This document shows positions 1-7,080 of a stretch of 11,363 nucleotides of DNA, piece after piece (within the stretch, counting starts at the first letter, position 1; each line of letters starts with the position of its first letter). The stretch comes from JBAXHO01 sp037138855 (lineage in GTDB: Bacteria; Patescibacteriota; Dojkabacteria; B142; OLB20): contig JBAXHO010000055.1 in the NCBI GenBank assembly GCA_037138855.1, forward strand, positions 1 to 11,363. Reading direction: 5' to 3'. The notes below the pieces were generated by a model that saw only the letters and a program-made list of their open reading frames with translations, was not told the origin of the DNA and searched no databases. Position numbers and translations under genes: made by a program.

Positions 1-1518
1 CGCCGTCATATTTGGATTCTTACTCTTTATCAATGCTGCTGCTGCCGCTACCTGCAGTGATGCAAACGACGTCCCCTGTACTCCATAAAATTGATTATTT
101 ACTTGAGTAAATGCCGTAGTACTTCCTGAAATATAACGATTTTGAGCGGGACAATCATTACCCTGCTTTGATGAAGTATTCACAGTAAAGAAACAATTGT
201 ATGACTGTTGAAACACTGTTTCTGCAAGACTATCACCAACATAAGCTACCATGTCTAATGCAGAACCATAATTCGAATACGAAGATCTTGTGCCATCAGA
301 ATTAATAGCCCCGACAGCAATCACGTTGTCATAAGCAGCAGGATATTGCACAGTATTTGCGCCATTATTACCAGCAGCTGCGACGATTACAATCCCAGCA
401 GCAGCAGCTTCATCAAGTTTGGATTTAGTAAGAGAGTCAAAGGCTGAATTACTGCCAAAACTCATATTTATCACATTAGCACCATTCTTAATCGCATGAT
501 CCAGAGCATAGTAAACTGACAAAGTGCCAAAATTATTCATCATTGTATTACCTTCCCAGACGCCATAAACTGGATTGAGTAAGCCAGTATGAAAAAAGTT
601 GGCTTTAATCGGCATAATTGAGACATTGAATGCCGGAGAAACGCTCCCGGTATCAATTCCGGCACCATTATCTACATTGGAGGCAATCAACCCAGTCACC
701 AAAGTACCATGACCATTATCGTCATTGGCATGAGTTTTCTCGGCAAGTTCAGCACTAGTACATACTGTTCCGGAATTATAGGTGGTCTTAATAAATTGCT
801 TGATATAACAGTAAGCATCTTGATCAGCATTATAGGGATTGACAATATGGACATTGCTCATTTCGCTAGCTTGTTCAAAGACATCACCATAAGTGGAAGT
901 CCAGTTTTCATAAGCTAACCCAGTATCAATCACAGCTACTTTCACACTAGAGCTACCACCGCAAGGAGACGCGCCATTCAATCCCTGACAATTCTGATCC
1001 TGCCACATTTCAGCCAGTTTAGCTTTATCGTAGTACCAGTGTCGATTGAGAGGAGAAAAATTCGGATTAAAATCATTGGGATAATCTTTGCTACCATTTC
1101 TCGTCCAGGAAGAAGAACTGTAAAAATACTCCGGTTGGGCAATTTCCACATTGGGATCCTGCAACAATTCTGCCAATTTATTTTTAATTTTTGTCTGAAT
1201 TTGCGATTGTTCTTTACCGGAAAACACTTTGGCATGAAGCGACACATTGATACCTATCATCTCCTGCTGCTCTGCCTTCGCAATCTTACCCTTTACCAGC
1301 GTCACATTTTCTGGAATCAAAACAATATGAATTTCCGGATCATTTTTATACTTGACCAGCAAATAATTTGCTCCGTAATCATAAGTCTCATTGGTCATCT
1401 TAACCGCCTTAGTCAAAGCAGCGGTTTTAGCAATACCAGCTGCTTCACTACGTAAAGGAGTGACAATCAATAATATTGTCACAATTGTCAGTAGGAATTT
1501 TAAAAATCTTTGCTGCAT
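1..1518 (-). CDS. Secreted subtilisin-like (S8) serine protease, C-terminus cut by window edge
   Basis: The - strand reads open for 506 codons from an ATG at 1518 to the window edge, so the stop lies outside. Residues 1-27 form a signal peptide (basic start, hydrophobic core, then SEAAG). Residues about 50-135 look like an inhibitory propeptide ending in DPNVEIAQPEYFY, a wording usual just before subtilase catalytic domains. The catalytic triad is visible: Asp198 in VAVIDTG, His270 in NGHGTLVTG and Ser484 in GTSFASLQVA, with oxyanion-hole Asn384 in AAAGNNG. The Ser motif is odd: the proline usual in GTSMAxPxVAG is leucine here (S-L-Q), and AAAAA replaces the usual AG helix start. Several cysteines (e.g. 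177 and 186) fit an exported, disulfide-containing protein. It would be secreted and mature by propeptide removal; its substrate is unknown. It is divergent from the 1612 gene and has a possible extended -10 about 20 bases upstream. Confidence 0.95.
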   Translation of the reverse strand, partial: MQQRFLKFLLTIVTILLIVTPLRSEAAGIAKTAALTKAVKMTNETYDYGANYLLVKYKNDPEIHIVLIPENVTLVKGKIAKAEQQEMIGINVSLHAKVFSGKEQSQIQTKIKNKLAELLQDPNVEIAQPEYFYSSSSWTRNGSKDYPNDFNPNFSPLNRHWYYDKAKLAEMWQDQNCQGLNGASPCGGSSSVKVAVIDTGLAYENWTSTYGDVFEQASEMSNVHIVNPYNADQDAYCYIKQFIKTTYNSGTVCTSAELAEKTHANDDNGHGTLVTGLIASNVDNGAGIDTGSVSPAFNVSIMPIKANFFHTGLLNPVYGVWEGNTMMNNFGTLSVYYALDHAIKNGANVINMSFGSNSAFDSLTKSKLDEAAAAGIVIVAAAGNNGANTVQYPAAYDNVIAVGAINSDGTRSSYSNYGSALDMVAYVGDSLAETVFQQSYNCFFTVNTSSKQGNDCPAQNRYISGSTTAFTQVNNQFYGVQGTSFASLQVAAAAALIKSKNPNMTA

Positions 1519-1537
1519 GAGAAATTTGGTATATTTT

Positions 1538-1546
1538 ATTCTAACA
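1538..1546 (-). promoter_or_regulatory. Extended -10 (TGTTAGAAT) for the S8 protease
   Basis: Read on the - strand the sequence is TG-T-TAGAAT, 19 bases before the ATG at 1518. It implies a leader of about a dozen bases. No convincing -35 box or Shine-Dalgarno site is seen. The call rests on motif and position only. Confidence 0.45.
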
Positions 1547-1568
1547 ACTAAATCTTTTTCGAACAATA

Positions 1569-1577
1569 TGTTATTCT
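1569..1577 (+). promoter_or_regulatory. Extended -10 (TGTTATTCT) for the 1612 gene
   Basis: TG-T-TATTCT lies 34 bases upstream of the ATG at 1612. It has the same TGTTA core as the extended -10 of the divergent protease gene and of the muramidase gene. No clear -35 box is visible. The shared core suggests one promoter type for these surface genes; this is inference. Confidence 0.4.
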
Positions 1578-1611
1578 AAAAAGCAGTTTTTATTTAAAGA
1601 ATTTTAAAAAA

Positions 1612-2325
1612 ATGATTACAATTCCCCAACGAATTAATAAAAAGAAAACTGTAAAAAAACTTAAACCCATTATATTTGGAATTACTATGATATTTTTGCT
1701 AATTGTAATACTGCTAATTTTATTACAAGCAAAAATTACAACTAAAAATTCACCCCGCAATCCAATAATACCAACTCAATCAATTATCCCAACCATCCTA
1801 CCTTCAGTTATAAAAGTAATCCCAACTACCATCAAAAAATCAACTAGCTCTGGTTTGCTGGAATATAAGAATGATGTGCATCAAATAAGCTTCCAGTATC
1901 CCAGCGGTTGGAATATCGAAACCAATGCTGATGATGCCGGTAGTCAAATCACAGTTTCCCAAAATCAATACAGCATAGGCTTTTACACGGGAATCAGCGA
2001 CATACAACTATGTATCTATCCGGATACCACTGATGCCAAGCTATTAAACGCTACACAAGCGAAAATCTCAATTACTGCATATCATGAAATCAAAAATACT
2101 AGTTCTACCTATCGCTACTCAGTTAGTGAATCCAACGGCGATGGCGATTCTATTTACTATAATATCTGCCAATTAAGTAGCGACAAAGGAATTTATAATA
2201 CAAAATATTTTTCCCAAAAAATTCCCGGTAATGGGTGGGCTTATTTCAATATCCCGCAAGATAATCCGCTTCCGGAAAATTTAACCGCTTTAGAAAAAAT
2301 TCTGTTAAGTGTCAAAACTTTATAA
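1612..2325 (+). CDS. Membrane-anchored protein with PsbP-like extracytoplasmic domain (copy 1)
   Basis: This 237-residue protein has a basic N-terminus (about 1-19) and one strong membrane helix at about 20-39. A Pro/Thr/Ile/Ser-rich linker follows (about 45-80), then a globular domain from about 82 to the end. The domain opens with the strand-turn ISFQYPSGW (92-100) and closes with a short hydrophobic helix, LEKILLSVKTL. Both features are typical of PsbP-like domains in small anchored bacterial proteins. Two cysteines (134 and 186) lie in the domain and could form a disulfide outside the cell. The positive-inside start predicts an N-in, C-out topology. There is no lipobox. Two further genes here (8446-9279 and 10509-11276) share the architecture. 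The start has no clear Shine-Dalgarno site and no upstream in-frame start was seen. The function is unknown. Confidence 0.85.
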   Translation: MITIPQRINKKKTVKKLKPIIFGITMIFLLIVILLILLQAKITTKNSPRNPIIPTQSIIPTILPSVIKVIPTTIKKSTSSGLLEYKNDVHQISFQYPSGWNIETNADDAGSQITVSQNQYSIGFYTGISDIQLCIYPDTTDAKLLNATQAKISITAYHEIKNTSSTYRYSVSESNGDGDSIYYNICQLSSDKGIYNTKYFSQKIPGNGWAYFNIPQDNPLPENLTALEKILLSVKTL

Positions 2326-2369
2326 CAATTAGCTGGTTGAAAACAGTAACAACTTCATGCTAATTTTTA

Positions 2370-2378
2370 TGTTATACT
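2370..2378 (+). promoter_or_regulatory. Extended -10 (TGTTATACT) for the GH25 muramidase
   Basis: TG-T-TATACT is a strong extended -10, ending 30 bases before the ATG at 2409. It gives the muramidase gene its own promoter even though it follows the 1612 gene on the same strand, 83 bases behind. No -35 box is evident at 16-18 bases upstream. Confidence 0.55.
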
Positions 2379-2397
2379 AAATTTACACCAATTAATT

Positions 2398-2402
2398 AAA
2401 GG
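2398..2402 (+). promoter_or_regulatory. Shine-Dalgarno-like site AAAGG before the muramidase
   Basis: AAAGG lies six bases before the ATG at 2409. It supports this start, and it is one of the few recognisable ribosome-binding sites in the window. Confidence 0.5.
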
Positions 2403-2408
2403 TTATAA

Positions 2409-3503
2409 ATGTCCAGAATTTTTCTCAAACTCCTAATCTCAAGCCTGATCTCGATCGGTGTCTTAGTATCATTTTTTAAATGCACCGTACCAGAACAACG
2501 AAATACTAACAGTTTTGCGAATCAGAATAATTTAACCGTTGCCAGCTCAGAACCAAAATATCTGCAACAAACTAATAGTTTAAACTCCATTCCAGAAGCT
2601 AAAAAAATTCCCACTACATTAACTCAAAATACTTTCCCCACAAATATAATTGCGTCTAATCTCAATCCGTTTGGAGAAAATTACATGGGAATCACAGAGC
2701 AATTACTAAAAAATGCTAAATATGAGCAAACTACAAATGCTACTACCCTTGATAATCCGGCAAACTATAGCATCAAAGGGATCGATGTCTCAATGTATCA
2801 GGGAAATATTAATTGGTCTGCTGTCGCTGCCAGCAATATCAAATTTGCCTATATCAAAGCCACAGAAGGCACAGGTTATACCGATCCCAAATGGAATACT
2901 AATATTAAAAATAGCTATCCTAGTGGCATTTATGTCGGGGCTTATCACTTTGCCAGACCGGATCTTAATGCCTCTGGTGCCTCAGAAGCGCTCTGGTTTG
3001 CCAATGTAATCAGACCATACCTGCACATCGGTTATTTGCGACCGGTGCTTGACCTGGAAGTCAATTCTGGTTATAGCTGGCCACAATTATCAAGCTGGAC
3101 GGAAGATTTCATGACTACATTCAAAAATAATACTGGTGTGACACCGATCATTTATACCAGTGGCAATTATTCCAAAAATCTTGATACTTATCTCAATCAA
3201 TATGATCTCTGGATCGCACATTGGGATTGCTTTAGCTATAGCGTTTGCCCAATTACCGGGAAATGGTCTGCCTGGGAAATCTGGCAATATGGTGGTACCA
3301 ATGTCGGAGGAATTGCTAATAGTGTCGATGGCAATGTTTACGTCGGTTCTATCGAAAGACTTTATAGTAAATTAATCATCGACCCGATTCAACCAAATTT
3401 CTGTCAAGGTACTAATTGTCCAGACCAGGGCATGGTCAAGCCAATTTTTCCCCCGGAGTTTGGCGGTTGTGATCCAGATAAGTGTCCAGAAAGAATTATT
3501 TAA
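2409..3503 (+). CDS. Secreted GH25 family muramidase (lysozyme)
   Basis: The protein has 364 residues. An N-terminal hydrophobic segment (about 7-24) acts as signal peptide or anchor. Cys25 is preceded by FFK, so it is not a lipobox. A low-complexity Asn/Thr/Ser-rich linker (about 30-118) leads to a GH25 domain at about 122-325. Family landmarks are the first acidic strand GIDVSMYQG (Asp126), YIKATEG (147-153), GAYHFARP, the catalytic pair region PVLDLEV (Asp215, Glu217), YTSGNY, LWIAHW (267-272), IWQYGG and SVDGNVY (Asp307). GH25 enzymes cleave the beta-1,4 bond between MurNAc and GlcNAc in peptidoglycan. The tail after the domain carries four cysteines (332, 337, 354, 359) in two CxxxxC pairs within a Pro/Asp-rich stretch, possibly a small disulfide-linked or metal-binding cap. 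The likely role is remodelling the cell's own wall or attacking a neighbour's. The gene ends 2 bases from the convergent ABC ATPase gene. Confidence 0.95.
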   Translation: MSRIFLKLLISSLISIGVLVSFFKCTVPEQRNTNSFANQNNLTVASSEPKYLQQTNSLNSIPEAKKIPTTLTQNTFPTNIIASNLNPFGENYMGITEQLLKNAKYEQTTNATTLDNPANYSIKGIDVSMYQGNINWSAVAASNIKFAYIKATEGTGYTDPKWNTNIKNSYPSGIYVGAYHFARPDLNASGASEALWFANVIRPYLHIGYLRPVLDLEVNSGYSWPQLSSWTEDFMTTFKNNTGVTPIIYTSGNYSKNLDTYLNQYDLWIAHWDCFSYSVCPITGKWSAWEIWQYGGTNVGGIANSVDGNVYVGSIERLYSKLIIDPIQPNFCQGTNCPDQGMVKPIFPPEFGGCDPDKCPERII

Positions 3504-3505
3504 TG

Positions 3506-5143
3506 TTAATCTTTGTTAGTAGTTCTTCTAGTACATAAAAATTTCAAATCATTCTTGCTTTTAACTATTACCTCTCCACTATATACACTTTCAAAATATG
3601 GATTGGCCACTTCACCTGGATTAATCGTTATTTCCATTAACACCTTAGAATTCTTTATAATTTCTACTTCTAAAGGTTTTTGATTATATGTAGGATTGAT
3701 TATCATAATCCATGACTGAATCTTTTCATAATTAAGTTCATCATATGAGAAAATAAATTCATTAGATTCATCAAACTTAGACAAGGCTACAATTTTTTCA
3801 AATGCTCCTTTAAATATAATCTGCTGATATGCATAGAAACCTACTTTATTTGTTGATAAAATTTTAATAGGACCATTGGAAGCATCAATAATCTCAATTA
3901 CTTCAGTCTGTCCTGGCTGAATAGTTCCTGACCAAACCCTTTCCTGATCTTTTCCAACAAAAAGAACAACTGATGAAGCTTGTGAATTAAAAGTTGGGTT
4001 AATAATTACATTCCAACACTTATTTGTTTCATCACTTATTAACCAAGAAAAATAAGCTTCCATAACAATATCTTTTAAAGATATTCCGGGAACTTCAGTT
4101 ATACCTGAAATCTGTATCTTTTTATTTACGCTTAAGATTTCATTCAAAATAATTTTCTTTTCACCTAAATTATAAATTTGCTTTGAAAACATTTTCTTTA
4201 ATTCATTTACTTTGTTTTTTTGTACTAAATATAAATCACTATCGTCTTCATTTAAAAGAGACAATCTTAATACTTCTAAAGCTATAATCTTTTCAAATTC
4301 AGATTTATCACGAATTTCCTCATTCAAAATTTCTTTTTTTTTCTGAAATTCAATCTCAATCTCTTTTAAACGTTCCTTTCTCAAAAACTTCTTCTTCTCC
4401 TCCTCTGACTCGATAAAGGATAACTGATACTGTTTTGTAGCCTCAATTGCATTACCTTCAAAAATTTTCTTGCCTTTTTCCAGATAAATGACCCGATCGG
4501 CGCGCTTTTTTACTTCTTCCATACTATGACTGACGAAAAGAATCGTGGCACCATTTTCCATCAATTCTTCCATCTTTTGCAGACTTTTTTTCTGAAAACC
4601 AGCATCACCTACTGACAAAACTTCATCCAAGAGATAAATATCCGCCTTAACCTGAGCAGCGACAGAAAACGCTAAGCGAATCACCATCCCGCTCGAATAA
4701 TTCTTCACCTGTAAATCGATAAATTCGCGGAGTTCGGCAAAATCGATAATTTCTTCCGTCTTTTCTTCCATGTATTTTTTCGTCATTCCCAAAATCACAC
4801 CGTTAAGAATAATATTTTCACGACCAGTCAATTCCGGATTGAATCCAACGCCCAATTCCAGAAAAGGCACGATACTACCGTCAGTCCAGATGCTACCCTG
4901 AGTTGGTTCATAAACTCCAGAAAGAATTTTGAGAAGCGTACTTTTACCGGAACCATTACGACCAATAATGCCGACAAATTCTCCTTTCTTCACTTCGAAA
5001 CTGACATCATTTAGTGCGAGGAATTCATTTTTCGGAATGCGTTTAAAGGGGTTAATAAATTTATCCTTCAGCTTATCCTGCTTCTCTTGCGGAATTCTAA
5101 AACGTTTTGATAAATTTTTAACTACAACAGCAAGTTCTCCCAT
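3506..5143 (-). CDS. Wzt-type ABC exporter ATPase with coiled coil and duplicated beta-rich C-terminal domain
   Basis: In this 545-residue protein, residues 1-245 form a nucleotide-binding domain of the polysaccharide/teichoic-acid exporter group. It shows Walker A GRNGSGKST (61-69), the family wording ELGVGFNPELTGRENI, signature YSSGM (149-153, as in Wzt/TagH), Walker B IYLLDE (169-174), D-loop SVGD and H-loop His206. Residues about 246-335 are Lys/Glu-rich and predicted coiled coil. Residues about 361-540 contain two diverged copies of one domain: each has an aromatic-W-x-x-IINPT-(F/Y)N start and a (Q/N)PG turn near the middle. In Wzt proteins an extra C-terminal beta-sandwich binds the exported glycan; by analogy these copies may recognise the cargo. 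This is inference. The C-terminal half is visibly poorer in GC than the ATPase half. The ATG lies 2 bases after the permease stop, so the pair is co-transcribed. No glycosyltransferase is nearby. Confidence 0.93.
   Translation of the reverse strand: MGELAVVVKNLSKRFRIPQEKQDKLKDKFINPFKRIPKNEFLALNDVSFEVKKGEFVGIIGRNGSGKSTLLKILSGVYEPTQGSIWTDGSIVPFLELGVGFNPELTGRENIILNGVILGMTKKYMEEKTEEIIDFAELREFIDLQVKNYSSGMVIRLAFSVAAQVKADIYLLDEVLSVGDAGFQKKSLQKMEELMENGATILFVSHSMEEVKKRADRVIYLEKGKKIFEGNAIEATKQYQLSFIESEEEKKKFLRKERLKEIEIEFQKKKEILNEEIRDKSEFEKIIALEVLRLSLLNEDDSDLYLVQKNKVNELKKMFSKQIYNLGEKKIILNEILSVNKKIQISGITEVPGISLKDIVMEAYFSWLISDETNKCWNVIINPTFNSQASSVVLFVGKDQERVWSGTIQPGQTEVIEIIDASNGPIKILSTNKVGFYAYQQIIFKGAFEKIVALSKFDESNEFIFSYDELNYEKIQSWIMIINPTYNQKPLEVEIIKNSKVLMEITINPGEVANPYFESVYSGEVIVKSKNDLKFLCTRRTTNKD
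3524..4063 (-). repeat. Tandem domain duplication inside the ABC ATPase C-terminus
   Basis: Copy 1 covers residues about 361-445 (3809-4063) and copy 2 about 446-540 (3524-3808). Matching points are CWNVIINPTFN against SWIMIINPTYN, TIQPGQ against TINPGE, then G-P-I-K-I-L-S against G-E-V-I-V-K-S, and closing aromatic-x-x-x-Q-Q against F-L-C-T-R-R. Outside these points the copies have diverged strongly, so the duplication is old. Boundaries are approximate. Confidence 0.7.
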
Positions 5144-5145
5144 AT

Positions 5146-5919
5146 TTAAAAATCTTCAGCGATATGTTTAATATTTTTATAAAAATAATATTTCCCAATG
5201 TAATAAAAAACAAAAGCAATCACTAAATATCCTAAAATAAATTTCACATTGGCAATGCGTGAACTGAATAACGCCTGACGCGCTGTATCAATCACTACGG
5301 CGACCGGATTGAGATAAAGAATAATCCGCATCTTGCTATGAATTTCATTAATCACATAAAAAACTCCAGAGGCATAAAACATCAATTGCATCAAAACCTG
5401 CACGATATTTTCCATGTCTCTTACCTTGACTAGCCAGATACTGGAAATCATTGCGGCATCATAAAGTAGAATGGCGAAAATTCCGATGACAAAAAGAAAA
5501 TAAGCAAAGGAAATTAAATTAGGAAAATGACCAGTTAAAATGATTACCACGAAAACAATGGCGAAGTTAATCAAAAAGTTGATTCCAGAAATTGATAAAG
5601 CACTAAGCAAAGCGACCCGTCTCGGAAAATTAATTTTCAACATAATTCCTGATAAATCAAGCAAGGCATGCATTCCAAAGATTATTCCTTCCTGGAATAA
5701 GGTAAAAATCACAATTCCCAAGATCAAATTAGCAGCATAAGCTAAGCTGGGATTACCACCACGAAAAGCAGTAAAAATTACAAATAGAATCAGGAAAGTT
5801 AACAATGGTTTCAACAATACCCATACAATGCCCAGCACTGAGTTATTGTATCTTAGTTTAAAATTTACCTTGATCAATTCGATCAATAAATCTTTATGAT
5901 TGGTTCTTTTAATTGCCAT
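5146..5919 (-). CDS. ABC-2 family polysaccharide exporter permease (Wzm/TagG-like)
   Basis: The protein has 257 residues, the usual size for Wzm/TagG permeases. It begins with a cytoplasmic amphipathic stretch, DLLIELIKVNFKLRYNNSVLGIVWVLLKPLL, the characteristic N-terminal signature of this family (residues about 10-40). About six hydrophobic segments follow (roughly 31-51, 61-81, 106-130, 136-160, 171-193, 228-247). The segment FYASGVFYVINEI with LNPVAVVIDTARQALF near 180-218 matches the conserved loop before the last helix. It would form the membrane channel with the ATPase encoded 2 bases downstream and flip or export a lipid-linked glycan across the cytoplasmic membrane. A TGCTATAAT promoter lies only 6 bases before the ATG, implying a leaderless or nearly leaderless mRNA. 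The cargo cannot be told from the window. Confidence 0.93.
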   Translation of the reverse strand: MAIKRTNHKDLLIELIKVNFKLRYNNSVLGIVWVLLKPLLTFLILFVIFTAFRGGNPSLAYAANLILGIVIFTLFQEGIIFGMHALLDLSGIMLKINFPRRVALLSALSISGINFLINFAIVFVVIILTGHFPNLISFAYFLFVIGIFAILLYDAAMISSIWLVKVRDMENIVQVLMQLMFYASGVFYVINEIHSKMRIILYLNPVAVVIDTARQALFSSRIANVKFILGYLVIAFVFYYIGKYYFYKNIKHIAEDF

Positions 5920-5925
5920 GCAGAA

Positions 5926-5934
5926 ATTATAGCA
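5926..5934 (-). promoter_or_regulatory. Extended -10 (TGCTATAAT) of the exporter operon, next to the start codon
   Basis: Read on the - strand this is a consensus TATAAT with an upstream TG. Only 6 bases separate it from the ATG at 5919. Transcription normally starts about 7 bases past the -10, which would place the 5' end at or beside the start codon, so the mRNA would be leaderless. The motif and spacing are seen directly; leaderlessness is inference. Confidence 0.6.
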
Positions 5935-5964
5935 TTTTTAATTAAACTCAATTATTAAAATTCG

Positions 5965-7020
5965 TTATATGTTTTTTATCTGATTAATCAGTTCTTCTTT
6001 ATTTGGCAAATATAACTGATATTTTTTAGCGTAAATCTGTTTAGTATTCTTGGGAAGTGTATACTCAACGATAAACTGATCATTTTCTTTACATAATATT
6101 AAACCTATCGAATTATTTTCATTATCCTCTTTTATTTCTCTATCAAAATAATTTACATACATCTGCATCTGGCCGATATCTTGATGTTTCAGCTCCCCAA
6201 TTTTAAGATCAATCAATACAAAACACTTAAGCAAGCGATTATAAAAAACTAAATCAATATAAAAATGTTTAACACCACTGGTTATTCTTTTTTGTCGGGC
6301 TACAAAAGTAAATCCACGACCTAACTCCAAAAGAAATTTTTCTAAATTATTAATTATTGATGTCTCCAAATCACTTTCAGAATACCGGGAATTTTCTTCA
6401 ATTCCCAAAAATTCCAATACATATGGCTCTTTCACCAAATCTGATGATTTTTCAATGACTTGTCCTTTTTTTGCAAGTTTCTGCACTCCTTCTTTATCTT
6501 TACTCAGAGCTAACCTTTCATATAAAGCGGAATCAAACTGGCGACATAACTCACGCACTGACCAGCTATTAACTTCACTCTCTACTTCATAAAATTTTCT
6601 CTCATTTACATTCTCTATACTCATCAAACGAACATAGTGCGTCCAACTAAGCTTAAAAATCCTCATCACTGCTGAGGATTTTTGCTTTTCTTGTACAATA
6701 GATACTACTTGCTCTTTTGACCAGATAACATAAAACTTTCTGATTCTCTCTAAATTTTGAACGGAAAATCCTTTACCAAATTGTTTTGTTAAATCATTTG
6801 ATAATTTTTTAATCAGTTCTTCCCCATATGCTGCCCGCTCCTTTCCCTTCTGCTCAAACTCGACAATCTGTTTACCAATTTCCCAATAAGTTTGTGTCAG
6901 TATATGATTAATTGACTGATAAGCATTGTTTTTTCCAATTTTAAGAATACTACCAATAGTTTCAATCAATGTTGAATAGTTATTTGTCACCAAATTTTTA
7001 CTAGTTCTTTTATCCCCCAT
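5965..7020 (-). CDS. YhcG/DUF1016 family PD-(D/E)XK nuclease-like protein
   Basis: The protein has 351 residues, normal for the family. The N-terminal half (about 15-170) carries the DUF1016 landmarks: YWEIGKQIVEFEQKG, YGEELIKKLS, FSVQNLERIRKFY, LSWTHYVRLMSI and WSVRELCRQF. The C-terminal half (about 200-345) is a PD-(D/E)XK nuclease fold with Glu219, FYIDLVFYN (Asp256), VLIDLKIG (Asp271, Lys273) and the following QMQMYVNYFD. The D-Xn-D-x-K core is intact, but the acid before Lys is Asp; many relatives have Glu (I-E-L-K). Biological roles are poorly known; members occur near mobile elements, restriction systems and as solitary genes. Here it stands alone between the exporter operon and fmt. 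Its base composition is poorer in GC than fmt (hand samples near 28-38 % against 48 %), consistent with recent acquisition. A short 44-base gap separates it from the exporter permease. No clear promoter is seen. Confidence 0.92.
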   Translation of the reverse strand: MGDKRTSKNLVTNNYSTLIETIGSILKIGKNNAYQSINHILTQTYWEIGKQIVEFEQKGKERAAYGEELIKKLSNDLTKQFGKGFSVQNLERIRKFYVIWSKEQVVSIVQEKQKSSAVMRIFKLSWTHYVRLMSIENVNERKFYEVESEVNSWSVRELCRQFDSALYERLALSKDKEGVQKLAKKGQVIEKSSDLVKEPYVLEFLGIEENSRYSESDLETSIINNLEKFLLELGRGFTFVARQKRITSGVKHFYIDLVFYNRLLKCFVLIDLKIGELKHQDIGQMQMYVNYFDREIKEDNENNSIGLILCKENDQFIVEYTLPKNTKQIYAKKYQLYLPNKEELINQIKNI

Positions 7021-7080
7021 CTTAACTATTTTTTATTGAAATTATTTTTACAAAATTTGAATCTATCGTTCTGCAGGCTA

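Noticed and set aside
978..1455. Open frames on both strands inside the protease gene
   Set aside because: They overlap the long protease frame, which has signal peptide, propeptide and catalytic motifs; the shorter frames show no family features.
2409..2490. Muramidase as a lipoprotein modified through Lgt at Cys25
   Set aside because: Residues before the cysteine are FFK; a lipobox needs small residues at -1 and -3, so this is an ordinary signal peptide or anchor.
2713..3375. Alternative frames inside the muramidase gene
   Set aside because: The GH25 motifs are continuous in the main frame; the others are shadows rich in Ile/Pro without recognisable domains.
3506..5919. Complete O-antigen or teichoic acid locus
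   Set aside because: Only the permease and ATPase are present; no glycosyltransferase or precursor gene is in the window.
5965..7020. Defence island or restriction-modification system around the YhcG gene
   Set aside because: No methylase, helicase, toxin, transposase or second nuclease is nearby; neighbours are an exporter and fmt.
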